Shown: positions 7,493 to 16,287, numbered from the stretch's first letter. The stretch: 64,000 nucleotides of DNA from VAXT01 sp035318925 (GCA_035318925.1 DATHDS010000037.1:7117-71116), one strand, 5' to 3'. Notes: generated by a model from the sequence alone, not told the origin. Translations and numbers: made by a program.

Positions 7493-8863
7493 ATGAGAAA
7501 GCCGGGACGCGGGCCGATCGCGCTGGCGGCATGTGCCGCGCTCGCCGGTGCGCTCGTGACGACGCCGCTCGGCACGGGCGCTACATCCTCGCGGACGGAC
7601 GTCGCAAGCGCGAAGACACAGGCTGCGAGAGGACCAAGGGGGCCTAGGGGCCGACGCGGGCCGCGTGGGTACCGGGGCTTCCCGGGCGCGCCGGGCGCGC
7701 CGGGCGCGCAGGGCCCGCGGGGGCTCACAGGAGCGAACGGAGGCCAGGGCCCACCAGGTGAGCCCGGGCCGCAAGGCCCTCCGGGAGCGTCGCTGGATCG
7801 TCCAGGCTTTGCGCTCTCGACGATCGATAGCACCGGCATCGTCGGGGCCGGGAGTGCTCTCACGATCGGCATCGACGGCTTGGCGCTCGTCGCCTACTAC
7901 GACTTCGGAAACACTTCGCTCAAGGTCGCTCACTGCGACGATCTCGCGTGCTCGAGCGCGACTAAGGCGACCGTCGACAGCGCCGGAGACGTTGGCCGCG
8001 ATGCCTCGATTGCCGTCGGTGCCGATGGCTTCGGCCTGATCGCCTACCTCGATCAGACGGGGGCGCAAGAACACTTGAAAGTTGCGCATTGCGAGAACCT
8101 GGCGTGCTCCGCGGCGACGACGACAACGCTTGACGCGGGCGGTGAGTACACCTCGGTTGCGATCGGAGCTGACGGCTTGGGCCTGATCAGCTACCACGAT
8201 TCCTCGAATCTCAGGATCGCCCATTGCTCGAACGCAGCGTGTTCGAGCGCCACGATTACGACCCCCGATGGACCGAACGCCGGGGCGTTCACTTCGATCA
8301 CTATCGGCGGCGATGGGCTTGGCCTTGTCAGTTATCGCGACTATCAGAACGAGGCACTGAAGGTCGCCCACTGCACCAACCTCAACTGTTCGGCGGTTTC
8401 GACCGCGACGATCGACAGTACCGGCGATGTCGGCGAGTTCACATCGATCGCGACCGGATCGGACGGGCTTGGGCTAATCGCGTATCGCGACCTATCCGAC
8501 TTCAGCTTGAAGGCTGCTCATTGCCTCGACGTCAGTTGTGCCACTGCGACCAGTGCGATCATCGACGACACCGAGGAGGTGGGCCTCTACAACGCGATCA
8601 CTGTCGGTCAGGACGGGCTCGGGCTAATCAGCTACCAGTACCTCACCGGCGGCGATCTGAGGGTCGCGCACTGCTCGAACACGAGCTGTTCCGAGGCCGT
8701 CGTCGCGACGGTTGACGGCGCCGGCAACACCGGATTCGCTACCGCGGCCACGATCGGGACCGATGGATTCGGTCTGATCAGCTACTGGGACGCGACGACA
8801 GAGAGCCTCAGGGTGGCGCACTGCTCGAACGTGTTCTGCACGCCGTACTTCAGGCGCCGCTGA
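7493..8863 (+). CDS. Secreted collagen-stalk / seven-repeat beta-propeller protein, paralogue 1
   Basis: This 456-aa protein has a signal peptide-like start (residues ~1-33), then about 17 Gly-X-Y triplets (RGPRGPRGRRGPRGYRGF onward, residues ~46-98), then seven repeats of about 48 residues. Each repeat reads roughly IGxDGLGLISYxD, a short loop, LKVAHC, four residues, and C, giving one C-x4-C pair per repeat. The first repeat is preceded by a lone strand-like segment (FALSTIDSTG) and the last lacks its matching end, the pattern expected for a closed propeller. It ends HCSNVFCTPYFRRR. Function is unknown; a trimeric stalk presenting disulfide-braced propellers on the cell surface is inference. 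It interrupts the usual rnc-smc order. Confidence 0.85.
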   Translation: MRKPGRGPIALAACAALAGALVTTPLGTGATSSRTDVASAKTQAARGPRGPRGRRGPRGYRGFPGAPGAPGAQGPRGLTGANGGQGPPGEPGPQGPPGASLDRPGFALSTIDSTGIVGAGSALTIGIDGLALVAYYDFGNTSLKVAHCDDLACSSATKATVDSAGDVGRDASIAVGADGFGLIAYLDQTGAQEHLKVAHCENLACSAATTTTLDAGGEYTSVAIGADGLGLISYHDSSNLRIAHCSNAACSSATITTPDGPNAGAFTSITIGGDGLGLVSYRDYQNEALKVAHCTNLNCSAVSTATIDSTGDVGEFTSIATGSDGLGLIAYRDLSDFSLKAAHCLDVSCATATSAIIDDTEEVGLYNAITVGQDGLGLISYQYLTGGDLRVAHCSNTSCSEAVVATVDGAGNTGFATAATIGTDGFGLISYWDATTESLRVAHCSNVFCTPYFRRR

Positions 8864-8924
8864 GTCGCACCCAGGCGCTCGCGGCGCTAGGAGTTCAGCC
8901 GACCTAGCGCTAGCGTTTCCTCCG

Positions 8925-10292
8925 ATGGGGAGGATTCGGCACCCGATCGCGCTTACGGGTCTCGCGGCGCTGGCTGTCGCCCTGGTGACGACGCCGCTCG
9001 GCACCGGCGCGACCGCCTCGCGCACCACGGCGACCGCGGCCAAGGCGAACGCCGCGCGCGGCCCGCGGGGCCCGAGAGGCCCACGAGGATCCCGCGGGCG
9101 GCGGGGCTACAGAGGCTTTCTCGGCGCACCTGGCGCGACAGGCCCAGCCGGCCCGCAGGGCGTCCAGGGCCAACAGGGCGTCCAGGGCGCGCAGGGGGCG
9201 CAGGGGCCCCAGGGGCCCCAGGGAATCGGCGTCGACCGGCCCGGCTTCGCCCTCTCCACGCTCGTCAGCCTCGGGGTCGTCGGAGCCGAGACCTCGCTCG
9301 CGATCGGGGCGGACGGCCTCGGCCTGATCAGCTATCGGGAGCTGACGAGCGGCGAGCTCAGGGTCGCGCACTGCTCAAATCACGCCTGCACCGACGCGAC
9401 GACCGCCTCGGTCGCACCGAACGCCGGGCAGTTCAGCTCGATCGCCATCGGCTCCGACGGGCTCGGCCTGATCAGCTACTTCGATACGCAGGGCCTGGAC
9501 CTCGCGATCGCGCATTGCCAGAACCTCGCCTGCTCGGCCTCAGTGAGCAGGACGATCGACAGCTCCGGCGACGACGTCGGGCACGACACGTCGATCACCG
9601 TCGGCGTGGACGGGCTCGCGTTGATCAGCTATCTGGACGCGACGAACAACGACCTCAAGGTCGCTCACTGCGCCGACGTCGCGTGTACGTCGGCGACGAC
9701 CGCGACCCTGGACAGCGGGGCCGTTGTCGGGTGGACTTCGATCACGATCGGCGCGGACGGGCGTGGTCTCATCAGCTACGCCGGTGACGGCATCGACGTT
9801 GCTCACTGCACGGACGTCGTCTGCTCGTCGGCGACGTCGGCGACGCTCGAGATCGTTCCCGTGGCCGGGACGTCGATCACGGTCGGGAGCGACGGCATGG
9901 GCCTCATCAGCTACCGGGACGAGTCCGCCGGCGACCTGAAGGTCGCCCACTGCGCGGATCCGATCTGTTCGACCGCGGACATCGCCACGGTGGACGCCCC
10001 CGGCGACGTGGGCAGGTCGAACGCCGTCACGATCGGCGCCGACGGCCTCGGGCTGATCAGCTACGTCGACTCGATCAGCGGCGACCTCAAGGCTGCCCAT
10101 TGCGGGGACCTCGCCTGCTCGACCGCGGCGACGACAGTCGTCGACAGCGCCGGTTCGACGGGGCTCTACACCTCGATGACAACCGGACCCGACGGCCTGC
10201 CCCTGATCTCCTACCAGGACGACACGAACGGCGACCTTCGGGTTGCGCACTGCTCGAACGTCTTCTGCATCCCCTACTTCCGGCGCCGCTGA
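8925..10292 (+). CDS. Secreted collagen-stalk / seven-repeat beta-propeller protein, paralogue 2
   Basis: A 455-aa paralogue of the preceding gene with the same plan: signal peptide (residues ~1-36, with the shared tract ALVTTPLGTGAT), basic Gly-X-Y stalk (RGPRGPRGPRGSRGRRGYRG onward, with GVQGQQGVQGAQGAQGPQGP), then seven repeats each with an AHC-x4-C pair. It ends HCSNVFCIPYFRRR. Repeat 4 is shortened (YAGDGIDVAHC). A TAGCGT -10-like box lies 8 nt upstream of its ATG. The Gln-rich stalk differs from paralogue 1, so the stalks diverge faster than the propellers. Confidence 0.85.
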   Translation: MGRIRHPIALTGLAALAVALVTTPLGTGATASRTTATAAKANAARGPRGPRGPRGSRGRRGYRGFLGAPGATGPAGPQGVQGQQGVQGAQGAQGPQGPQGIGVDRPGFALSTLVSLGVVGAETSLAIGADGLGLISYRELTSGELRVAHCSNHACTDATTASVAPNAGQFSSIAIGSDGLGLISYFDTQGLDLAIAHCQNLACSASVSRTIDSSGDDVGHDTSITVGVDGLALISYLDATNNDLKVAHCADVACTSATTATLDSGAVVGWTSITIGADGRGLISYAGDGIDVAHCTDVVCSSATSATLEIVPVAGTSITVGSDGMGLISYRDESAGDLKVAHCADPICSTADIATVDAPGDVGRSNAVTIGADGLGLISYVDSISGDLKAAHCGDLACSTAATTVVDSAGSTGLYTSMTTGPDGLPLISYQDDTNGDLRVAHCSNVFCIPYFRRR

Positions 10293-10296
10293 CGCG

Positions 10297-11643
10297 ATGC
10301 GGCGCGGCGTCTGGACGGCATGCATCGCTGCACTTGCCGCCTCGGCCCTACCGCTCGTCTCACTGAGCGCGACCGCCACGTCCTCGGCCACGTCGCAGCA
10401 CACCGCGCAAGTCGTCCGCGGGCCTCGCGGTCCGAGGGGACGGGTCGGCCCGCGCGGCTTCCGGGGTTTTCCGGGCGCACCGGGCGCACCGGGCTCACAG
10501 GGCGCACAGGGCGCCACCGGCGCTCAGGGAGTGCAGGGCCCGCAGGGATTACTGGGGCCGCCCGGTCCCCCCGGCTCGGGCGTCGGGCGCGCCGGCTTCA
10601 CAAGGACGGTGCTCGATGCCTCCAGCGTCGCCGGCTACAGCTCCGTCGCGATCGGTACCGACGGGCTCCCGCTGATCAGCTACGCCGGCTGGCACGAGCT
10701 GCAGGTCGTCCACTGTGCGGACATCGCCTGCACGTCCGCGACGATCACCACGCTCAAGAGCTGCGAGTGCGAGCTCTTCACGTCGCTCACGATCGGAGCC
10801 GACGGGCTCGGGCTGATCGCCTTTACGGGGCAATCGGTGGGATACCTCGAGGTCGCCCACTGCGTGAACATCACCTGCACTGCGGCGACCACGGCGACGG
10901 TCGGCGAGCCGGATCACTTTGCCTTCGACGAGGTGTCGGTCACGACCGGCAGCGACGGGCTGGGCCTGATCAGCTTCGTCGACCCGAAAGGTCTCTTCCC
11001 CACGGTCGCCCATTGCGAGAACGTCGCCTGCACCACTTCCACCGTCACCATCGTGGACAGCAGCAACTTCCGTCAGGGCAGTTCGGTGACGATCGGCGCC
11101 GACGGTCTCGGCCTGATGAGCTACGAAGCGTCCTCGCACCTCAAGGTCGCCCATTGCTCGAACGTCGCCTGCACCTCGTTCGCCGTCGCGACACTCGACT
11201 CCGACTTCGACGTGGGCGGGTGGAGCTCGATCACGACCGGTTCGGACGGGCTGGGCCTCGTCAGCTACCACGACCGCACGAACGGCAGCCTGAAGGTCGC
11301 CCACTGCTCGAACAAGACCTGCTCGTTGGCGACCACGGCGACGATCGACACCGGCGACATCGGCGGCTTCACGTCGATCGCAATCGGCTCCGACGGCCTC
11401 GGCCTCGTCAGCTACGAGGCCCCTCAGACCAATGCCGGGCCGATCAAGATCGCCCATTGCTCGAACATAGACTGCTCGGAGGCGACGAAGACAACGCTCG
11501 ATCCTGCAGGAGACCTCTTCGGGACCGCACTCACGACGGGCGTCGACGGGCTCGGCTTGGTCACGTACAACAACGAGACACGCGGCCTCGAGGTCGTCCA
11601 CTGCTCGAACGTGTTCTGCACGCCGTACTTCCGGCGCCGCTGA
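10297..11643 (+). CDS. Secreted collagen-stalk / seven-repeat beta-propeller protein, paralogue 3
   Basis: The third tandem copy (448 aa) starts at ATG 10297, 4 nt after the second gene's stop; an in-frame start at 10243 would overlap gene 2 and spoil the signal peptide. Signal peptide (MRRGVWTACIAALAASALPL), Gly-X-Y stalk (RGPRGPRGRVGPRGFRGF onward), then seven repeats with C-x4-C pairs. Repeat 1 has an extra Cys pair (SCECEL). It ends HCSNVFCTPYFRRR. It is the most divergent of the three in loop sequences but keeps the same blade count and C-terminus. Confidence 0.85.
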   Translation: MRRGVWTACIAALAASALPLVSLSATATSSATSQHTAQVVRGPRGPRGRVGPRGFRGFPGAPGAPGSQGAQGATGAQGVQGPQGLLGPPGPPGSGVGRAGFTRTVLDASSVAGYSSVAIGTDGLPLISYAGWHELQVVHCADIACTSATITTLKSCECELFTSLTIGADGLGLIAFTGQSVGYLEVAHCVNITCTAATTATVGEPDHFAFDEVSVTTGSDGLGLISFVDPKGLFPTVAHCENVACTTSTVTIVDSSNFRQGSSVTIGADGLGLMSYEASSHLKVAHCSNVACTSFAVATLDSDFDVGGWSSITTGSDGLGLVSYHDRTNGSLKVAHCSNKTCSLATTATIDTGDIGGFTSIAIGSDGLGLVSYEAPQTNAGPIKIAHCSNIDCSEATKTTLDPAGDLFGTALTTGVDGLGLVTYNNETRGLEVVHCSNVFCTPYFRRR

Positions 11644-11675
11644 CGTCCTGACGAGCCGTCAAACTTCCTTTCCGC

Positions 11676-14162
11676 GTGCATCTGCGAGCGATCAAGCTGC
11701 GCGGCTTCAAGTCGTTTCCGGACCCTGTCGAGGTTCGGCTCGAGCAAGGAGTCGCCGTCGTCGTCGGGCCGAACGGCTCCGGCAAGTCGAACGTCTCCGA
11801 CGCGCTGCTCTGGGCGGCCGGGAGCCTTGCTCCGAGCGAGCTCCGGGCCGAGAAGCCGGACGACGTGCTCTTCGCGGGCGGCAAAGACCGGCCGCCGGCC
11901 GATTTCTGCGAGGTCGAGCTCGTCTTCGACAACGAGGATGGCGCCCTCGCCGAGCTTCCCTTCGCGGAGGTCTCGTTTCTGCGCCGCCTGCACCGCGGCG
12001 GCGAGGGCCAGTACCTGGTCAACCGGGCACCGGTGCGCCGCACGGATCTCGTCGAGCTCCTGGCCGATGTCGGTCTCGGGGGAAACATGGGCTCGATCAT
12101 CAGCCAGGGCCGCGTCGAGGAGATCCTGGGCAGCAAGCCCGAGGAGCGGCGCCAGCTCGTCGAGGAGGCAGCGGGCCTCGGCCGCTTCAAGCATCGCCGG
12201 CACCGCGCCGAGCTGAAGCTCGCGCGCGTCGCGATCGACGTCGAGCGCGCCCGCGATCTCGAGGCCGAGCTCAAGAAGCGGCTCCGGCCGCTCGCGCTCC
12301 AGGCGACCGCCGCCGAGCGGGCCGAGAAGCTCCGCGGGCAGATCGGCTCGGTCAAGGCGCGGATCGCGCAGCTCGGGCTGGCCCTGGTCGAGGAGCGCCG
12401 CGCAGCCGCCGGTGAGCGGCGCGAAGCGGCAACTCTTGCGCGCAACCGCACCGCGAAGGAGCTCGAGGCTCTGCTGCGTGAGCGCGACCGGGTCGAAGGC
12501 GAGCTCGTCGGCGCCGCCGGGAGCCGCGAGGAGGCCACCGCAGGCGTCTACCGGCTCAAGAGCGCCGCGGAGCGGCTCGAGCTGCGGCGCGAGAGCGCCC
12601 AGGCCCTGGCCGAGCGGCTGCGGGCCGATCCGCCACGCTACGCGTCCATGGATCCCGAGCGTGAGCGACTGCTCGAAGAGGCGCGGCTCGGCCGCGAGCG
12701 GCTTGGAGCGCTCGAGCGGACCTTGCTCGAGCTCGAGGGCCTGCCCCCGGCCGCCCGGGCGCTTGCCGAGCAGGGCGAACGGCTCGTGCTCTCCTCGCTT
12801 GAGGTCGGCGAGGGAGACGAGCGTGCGGTCGCCGCAGCACTGGCCTGGCGCGCCGCGGCCGTCCTCGCGCCCGACGCGGCCACGGGCTTGAAGCTCCTCG
12901 AACAGGCGCGCGCCGCCGGCCTGGGGAATCTCGGAGTCGTCGTCGGCGGTGCCACGCCAGACGCGCCGATCGTCCCCAAGGAGCACCTCCTGGAGGCGAA
13001 GGAGCTCTCGGTGACGCGCGAGGGGTTCGCCTACGACCCGCAGCGCGGAGAGCTCTGGTACGCGGGTGAGGCTGCCGAGGCGGTGCTGCTCGAGCTGGAT
13101 GCCCGCCGGCGCGCGCTCGAGAGCGAGATCGAGGAGCTGGACGCGGCGGCGGAGCGCGCTGCCAACACTCCGGCCGCGCCGGACTCCAGCCTGGCCGAGG
13201 CCGCGGAGCGCCTCGCATCCACACTTGCCGAGTCCGTCAAGCTCGCGTCCCGCTTCGAGCCGAGCCTCGGTGCGCGTGCCGAGGCTAAAGGCGAGCGAGC
13301 CCGCGAGCTCGGCGAGGAACTCCGCGAGCTGGGCGCCAAAGAAGCCGAGGTTCGGCGGACCGCCGCAGAGGCGGGGGAGCGGTCGTCGGCGGTCGACGTC
13401 GAGCTGGCGACCCTTGCCGCCGAGGCGAAGGAGCTCAACCGGCGGATCGCGGAGGCCGGTGCCGAGCCGTCGGAGGGAGACGACCCGGAGGAGCTCCGCG
13501 GGAAGCTCGAGCGTCTGGAGCGCAAGCGGGAGACCCTGGGTAGCGTCAACCCGCTCGCGAAAGAGGAGTACGACCGCGAGAAGGAGCGGCTGACCGAGCT
13601 CCGCGACCAGCGCGCCGATCTCGAGCAGAGCCTGACGGAGCTGCAGAACCTGCGGGACGAGCTTGCCGAGACCGTCGAGCGCCGCTTCGAGGAGACCTTC
13701 ACGGCCGTGCGCGACCACTTCGAGGAGGTCGCGGCAACGCTCTTCCCCGGCGGCGAGGGCCGCCTGCGCCTGACCGAGCCGGAGCTCGAAGGCGAGGACG
13801 AGGACACCGAGCCGGGGATCGAGATCGAGCTCAGGCCCGCCGGCAAGAAGGTGACGCGCCTCTCACTTCTCTCGGGCGGTGAGAAGGCGCTCGGCGCGAT
13901 CTCGTTCCTGTTCGCGCTCTTCCTCGCGCGGCCGCATCCCTTCTACCTGCTCGACGAGGTCGAGGCCGCCCTCGACGACGCGAACATCGGCCGCTTCGTC
14001 GAGCTGCTCCGTCGCTACGCAGAGCGTGCGCAGTTCATCGTCATCACGCACCAGAAGAAGACGATGGAGGCCGCGGACGTCCTCTACGGCGTGACGATGG
14101 GCGCCGACGGGGTCTCGCAGATCGTGTCGCGCCGCCTGCCGCGCGAAGCCGTCGCCGCTTGA
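11676..14162 (+). CDS. smc: Chromosome segregation protein SMC, compact (828 aa)
   Basis: SMC is the ring-forming ATPase of chromosome organisation. The N-terminal head has IKLRGFKSF and Walker A VGPNGSGKSN; the C-terminal head has the signature LLSGGEKALGAISFLFALF and Walker B FYLLDEVEAALDD. The usual LGSVNPLAKEEY motif precedes the C-head. At 828 aa it is about 350 residues shorter than typical bacterial SMC (near 1,180). Coiled-coil arms look like ~200 residues each (about 165-370 and 475-670), and the central hinge-like part (about 375-470) is small. The GTG start gives the exact conserved N-terminus. No frameshift was seen, so it looks like a naturally short SMC. Confidence 0.93.
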   Translation: MHLRAIKLRGFKSFPDPVEVRLEQGVAVVVGPNGSGKSNVSDALLWAAGSLAPSELRAEKPDDVLFAGGKDRPPADFCEVELVFDNEDGALAELPFAEVSFLRRLHRGGEGQYLVNRAPVRRTDLVELLADVGLGGNMGSIISQGRVEEILGSKPEERRQLVEEAAGLGRFKHRRHRAELKLARVAIDVERARDLEAELKKRLRPLALQATAAERAEKLRGQIGSVKARIAQLGLALVEERRAAAGERREAATLARNRTAKELEALLRERDRVEGELVGAAGSREEATAGVYRLKSAAERLELRRESAQALAERLRADPPRYASMDPERERLLEEARLGRERLGALERTLLELEGLPPAARALAEQGERLVLSSLEVGEGDERAVAAALAWRAAAVLAPDAATGLKLLEQARAAGLGNLGVVVGGATPDAPIVPKEHLLEAKELSVTREGFAYDPQRGELWYAGEAAEAVLLELDARRRALESEIEELDAAAERAANTPAAPDSSLAEAAERLASTLAESVKLASRFEPSLGARAEAKGERARELGEELRELGAKEAEVRRTAAEAGERSSAVDVELATLAAEAKELNRRIAEAGAEPSEGDDPEELRGKLERLERKRETLGSVNPLAKEEYDREKERLTELRDQRADLEQSLTELQNLRDELAETVERRFEETFTAVRDHFEEVAATLFPGGEGRLRLTEPELEGEDEDTEPGIEIELRPAGKKVTRLSLLSGGEKALGAISFLFALFLARPHPFYLLDEVEAALDDANIGRFVELLRRYAERAQFIVITHQKKTMEAADVLYGVTMGADGVSQIVSRRLPREAVAA

Positions 14163-14207
14163 GGGCGAGTGTCCGCGGTACGCAGCTAGCACTATCGTGG
14201 CGCAGCG

Positions 14208-15155
14208 ATGAGATCCTGGGCTGAGCTACTGGGGGACGAGGGCGCGGCGCCGGAGAGCGACGAGGAAGCGCAAGGCCTCTTCGGGCGCCTGCGCGACTCG
14301 CTCGGGAAGAGCCGTCGCGCGCTCACCGACCAGCTCGCCGCTGCGGCCTTCGACCCCGCCGACGAGGGGGCCTGGGAGCGGCTCGAGGAAGCGCTGATCG
14401 CCGCCGACGTCGGCGTCCCGGCAACGGCGGAGCTCGTCCAGCGGCTCGAGGCGCGCGGGGTCGCAGGTGACCTGACCGAGGCGCTCGTCGAGGAGGCCGC
14501 GACAATGCTCGGCGAGCCGGGGAAGCTGAACGTCGGCGAGCGGCCGAGCGTCATCCTCGTCGTCGGCGTCAACGGCACAGGCAAGACGACGACGATCGGC
14601 AAGCTGGCGTATCACCTGCACGAGCACGGACGTTCCGTGATCGTCGCGGCCGCCGACACGTTCCGGGCCGCCGCCGAGGAGCAGCTCGAGATCTGGGCCG
14701 ACCGCGCGCAGGCGGACTTCGTCGGCTCCGAGCGCGGCGGCGATCCAGCGGCCGTCGCCTACGACGCGATCGAAGCCGCCTCGGCGCGTGGACGCGACAT
14801 CGTCGTCGTCGACACGGCCGGGCGCCTGCACACGCAGACGAACCTGATGGAGGAGCTCGAGAAGATCCGGCGCGTAATCGAAGGCCGCCTCGAAGGCGCC
14901 CCGCACGAGACGCTGCTCGTCGTCGACGCGACGACGGGCCAGAATGGCGTGCGCCAGGCGCAAATCTTCGGCGAAGCCGTCCAGGTGACCGGTGTCGCGC
15001 TCACGAAACTCGACGGCTCGGCAAAAGGCGGCGTCGCCCTCGCGATCGCCCACGAGCTCGGCCTACCGGTGAAGTTGGTGGGCGTGGGGGAGGGGGTCGA
15101 GGACCTAAGGCCGTTCGACCCCCGCGACTTCGCTCGCGCCCTGCTCTCCGGTTAG
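14208..15155 (+). CDS. ftsY: Signal recognition particle receptor FtsY
   Basis: FtsY is the membrane-associated GTPase that docks SRP-ribosome complexes. The 315-aa protein has a short N-terminal segment, the N domain, and the G domain with GVNGTGKTTTIGKLA (G1), DTFRAAAEEQL, DTAGRLHTQTNLMEEL (G3) and TKLDGSAKGG (G4). It ends GVEDLRPFDPRDFARALL, as in the family. The long acidic A domain of E. coli is absent, as in many actinobacteria. A degraded copy of its last 65 nt lies about 750 nt downstream (15837-15899). Confidence 0.97.
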   Translation: MRSWAELLGDEGAAPESDEEAQGLFGRLRDSLGKSRRALTDQLAAAAFDPADEGAWERLEEALIAADVGVPATAELVQRLEARGVAGDLTEALVEEAATMLGEPGKLNVGERPSVILVVGVNGTGKTTTIGKLAYHLHEHGRSVIVAAADTFRAAAEEQLEIWADRAQADFVGSERGGDPAAVAYDAIEAASARGRDIVVVDTAGRLHTQTNLMEELEKIRRVIEGRLEGAPHETLLVVDATTGQNGVRQAQIFGEAVQVTGVALTKLDGSAKGGVALAIAHELGLPVKLVGVGEGVEDLRPFDPRDFARALLSG

Positions 15156-15196
15156 TGGCGTCGGCGTTTTCACGACTTGAAACGATGTTGCAATTT

Positions 15197-15583
15197 AAGA
15201 CCTGACACCGGAGCCGACTGGTTGATTCGATGACCGTCTTCTGGGGGACCTACACGCCGTTCGATCCAGGGGTTTCGCAGTCGCTTCACGAGCTTTCGAA
15301 GCGGGAAGCACGGGCCGCCTTTGACCGTCTGATCGGGGCGAAAGCAGCGAGAATCCGCGAACTAGATCTGCTCGGGGTTTTCTAAGGTTCCAAATCCGAG
15401 ATACAACGTCGATATCGATCGCCTTGTCGCGACCTATGGTCACCGAATCGCTGCTGGCGAAGAAGTTGAATCCAACGCGTTCGCTCAATGGCTGAGGGCT
15501 GCCGAAGCTAAGGCCTGATCTCGCCCGGACATCTCATCTGGGCGCGGTCGTGGGTCCTGGGGCAGAGAGTGGTGTCAGGTCTT
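15197..15583. mobile_element. 387-bp segment bounded by 13-bp inverted repeats, MITE-like
   Basis: AAGACCTGACACC at 15197-15209 is the exact reverse complement of GGTGTCAGGTCTT at 15571-15583. Both ends are next to a GTTGCAA-like or TTGCACAAC sequence. The segment lies in the scar between ftsY and its tail relic and has lower GC than its neighbours. No intact transposase is present. It could be the decayed remains of a small transposon or a REP-transposase-type repeat. The pairing is certain; the mobility is inferred. Confidence 0.55.
15230..15518 (+). pseudogene. Broken small gene of unknown function inside the inverted-repeat segment
   Basis: ATG at 15230 opens a 51-codon frame (MTVFWGTYTPFDPGVSQSL...) that stops at 15385. 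A second frame continues at once with protein-like composition (VPNPRYNVDIDRLVATYG to AEAKA) and stops at 15518. The two parts look like one gene of about 95 codons split by a single-base frameshift near 15375-15385. I do not recognise the family. Composition is less GC-rich than adjacent core genes. Confidence 0.35.
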
Positions 15584-15622
15584 GCACAACAACAAGACTT
15601 CGGGCGCGGCTAGCTGAACAGT

Positions 15623-15811
15623 TCAGAGATCGAGGACGAGCAGCGGAGCGTCGTCGACGCTTCGCATCTCGTCGAGCGTCAGGTGTCCCACCTGCTTGCC
15701 GAGCGCTCGGGCATCGACGGCGCCGACCATTTCGCACATGATGCGGGTCGACCCGTTGCCGATCGACACCTCTGGGTGGAAGCTCGCGGGCGGGGTGTAG
15801 CGCGAAATGCA
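15623..15811 (-). pseudogene. C-terminal relic of a MazF/PemK-type toxin gene
   Basis: The minus strand encodes about 62 residues between two stops. They include SFHPEVSIGNGSTRIMCEMV and then VDARALGKQVGHLTLDEM, ending SVDDAPLLVLDL and TGA. This is the typical C-terminal half of MazF/PemK endoribonucleases (vD..rLg..vG.L...em..vd..l...L.l). The N-terminal half is missing and a TAG interrupts the frame upstream; no antitoxin gene is visible. It is a dead toxin fragment inside the ftsY downstream scar. Confidence 0.7.
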
Positions 15812-15836
15812 CTACACGGTTTAGGACATGGCCAAA

Positions 15837-15899
15837 AGGGGGTCGAGGACCTTGCAGCCATTCGACCCCCGCGACTTTTGGCCGGGCGCGTTCTCCTAG
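15837..15899 (+). pseudogene. Degraded copy of the ftsY 3' end
   Basis: This 63-nt stretch matches the last 65 nt of ftsY (15091-15155). Shared blocks are AGGGGGTCGAGGACCT and TTCGACCCCCGCGACTT, with a one-base insertion between them, then a diverged end and a stop codon. Translated, it keeps GVEDL and, after the shift, FDPRDF. It lies on the same strand as ftsY and ends at the dodecin stop codon. It marks the far border of the inserted or duplicated DNA after ftsY. Confidence 0.75.
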
Positions 15900-16102
15900 C
15901 GCTCGAGCCCGAACGCGATGTCGACCGTCGTCCGGTACGAGCTGATCTTGCCGTCCGTGACCTCGGCGCTCATCGACGTCACGTGCGCGCCGGTGATGCC
16001 GCGCAGCGTCTTCGACGCCTCCTGAACGGCTGCGTCGGCCGCCTTCGCGAAGCTCTCGGGCGACGAGCCGATGATCGTCACGACCTTTGCGACAGTTGCC
16101 AT
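15896..16102 (-). CDS. Dodecin family flavin-binding protein
   Basis: A 68-aa protein with the dodecin fold signature: VAKVVTIIGSSPESFAKAAD, QEASKTLRGITGAHVTSM and VTDGKISSYRTTVDIAFGLE. Dodecins form hollow dodecamers that bind riboflavin, FMN or FAD, or CoA, for storage or protection. A ribosome binding site (AAGGAGCG) precedes the ATG. It is followed by two other small genes on the same strand orientation upstream, probably one transcript. Confidence 0.93.
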   Translation of the reverse strand: MATVAKVVTIIGSSPESFAKAADAAVQEASKTLRGITGAHVTSMSAEVTDGKISSYRTTVDIAFGLER

Positions 16103-16138
16103 TTCTCCGCGCTCCTTTCGCTGGCTGGGGCGGCGAGC

Positions 16139-16282
16139 CTAACCCGAAAGGTCAGGCCCTGCCGGTGGGGTCTCGGGGCCGGTCGGCGGCTCCTCAGGAA
16201 CCGGCGGCTCGTCCGGAGACGGGTCCGGCATCGGCGGCGGATCCGGCTGCGGTGGAGCCACCGGCTGCTCGTAGAGTCCCAT
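16139..16282 (-). CDS. Small proline-rich acidic protein
   Basis: A 47-residue frame starting MGLYEQPVAPPQPDPPPMPD, about 40% proline with many acidic residues. It has no recognisable family and no membrane segment. It lies 5 nt downstream of the 67-aa gene and upstream of dodecin on the same strand. Composition alone makes a real but disordered protein plausible; it could also be a chance frame in GC-rich DNA. Confidence 0.4.
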   Translation of the reverse strand: MGLYEQPVAPPQPDPPPMPDPSPDEPPVPEEPPTGPETPPAGPDLSG

Positions 16283-16287
16283 CGCGA

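Noticed and set aside
15197..15583. Complete insertion sequence
   Set aside because: Inverted repeats are present, but no transposase gene and no clear target duplication.
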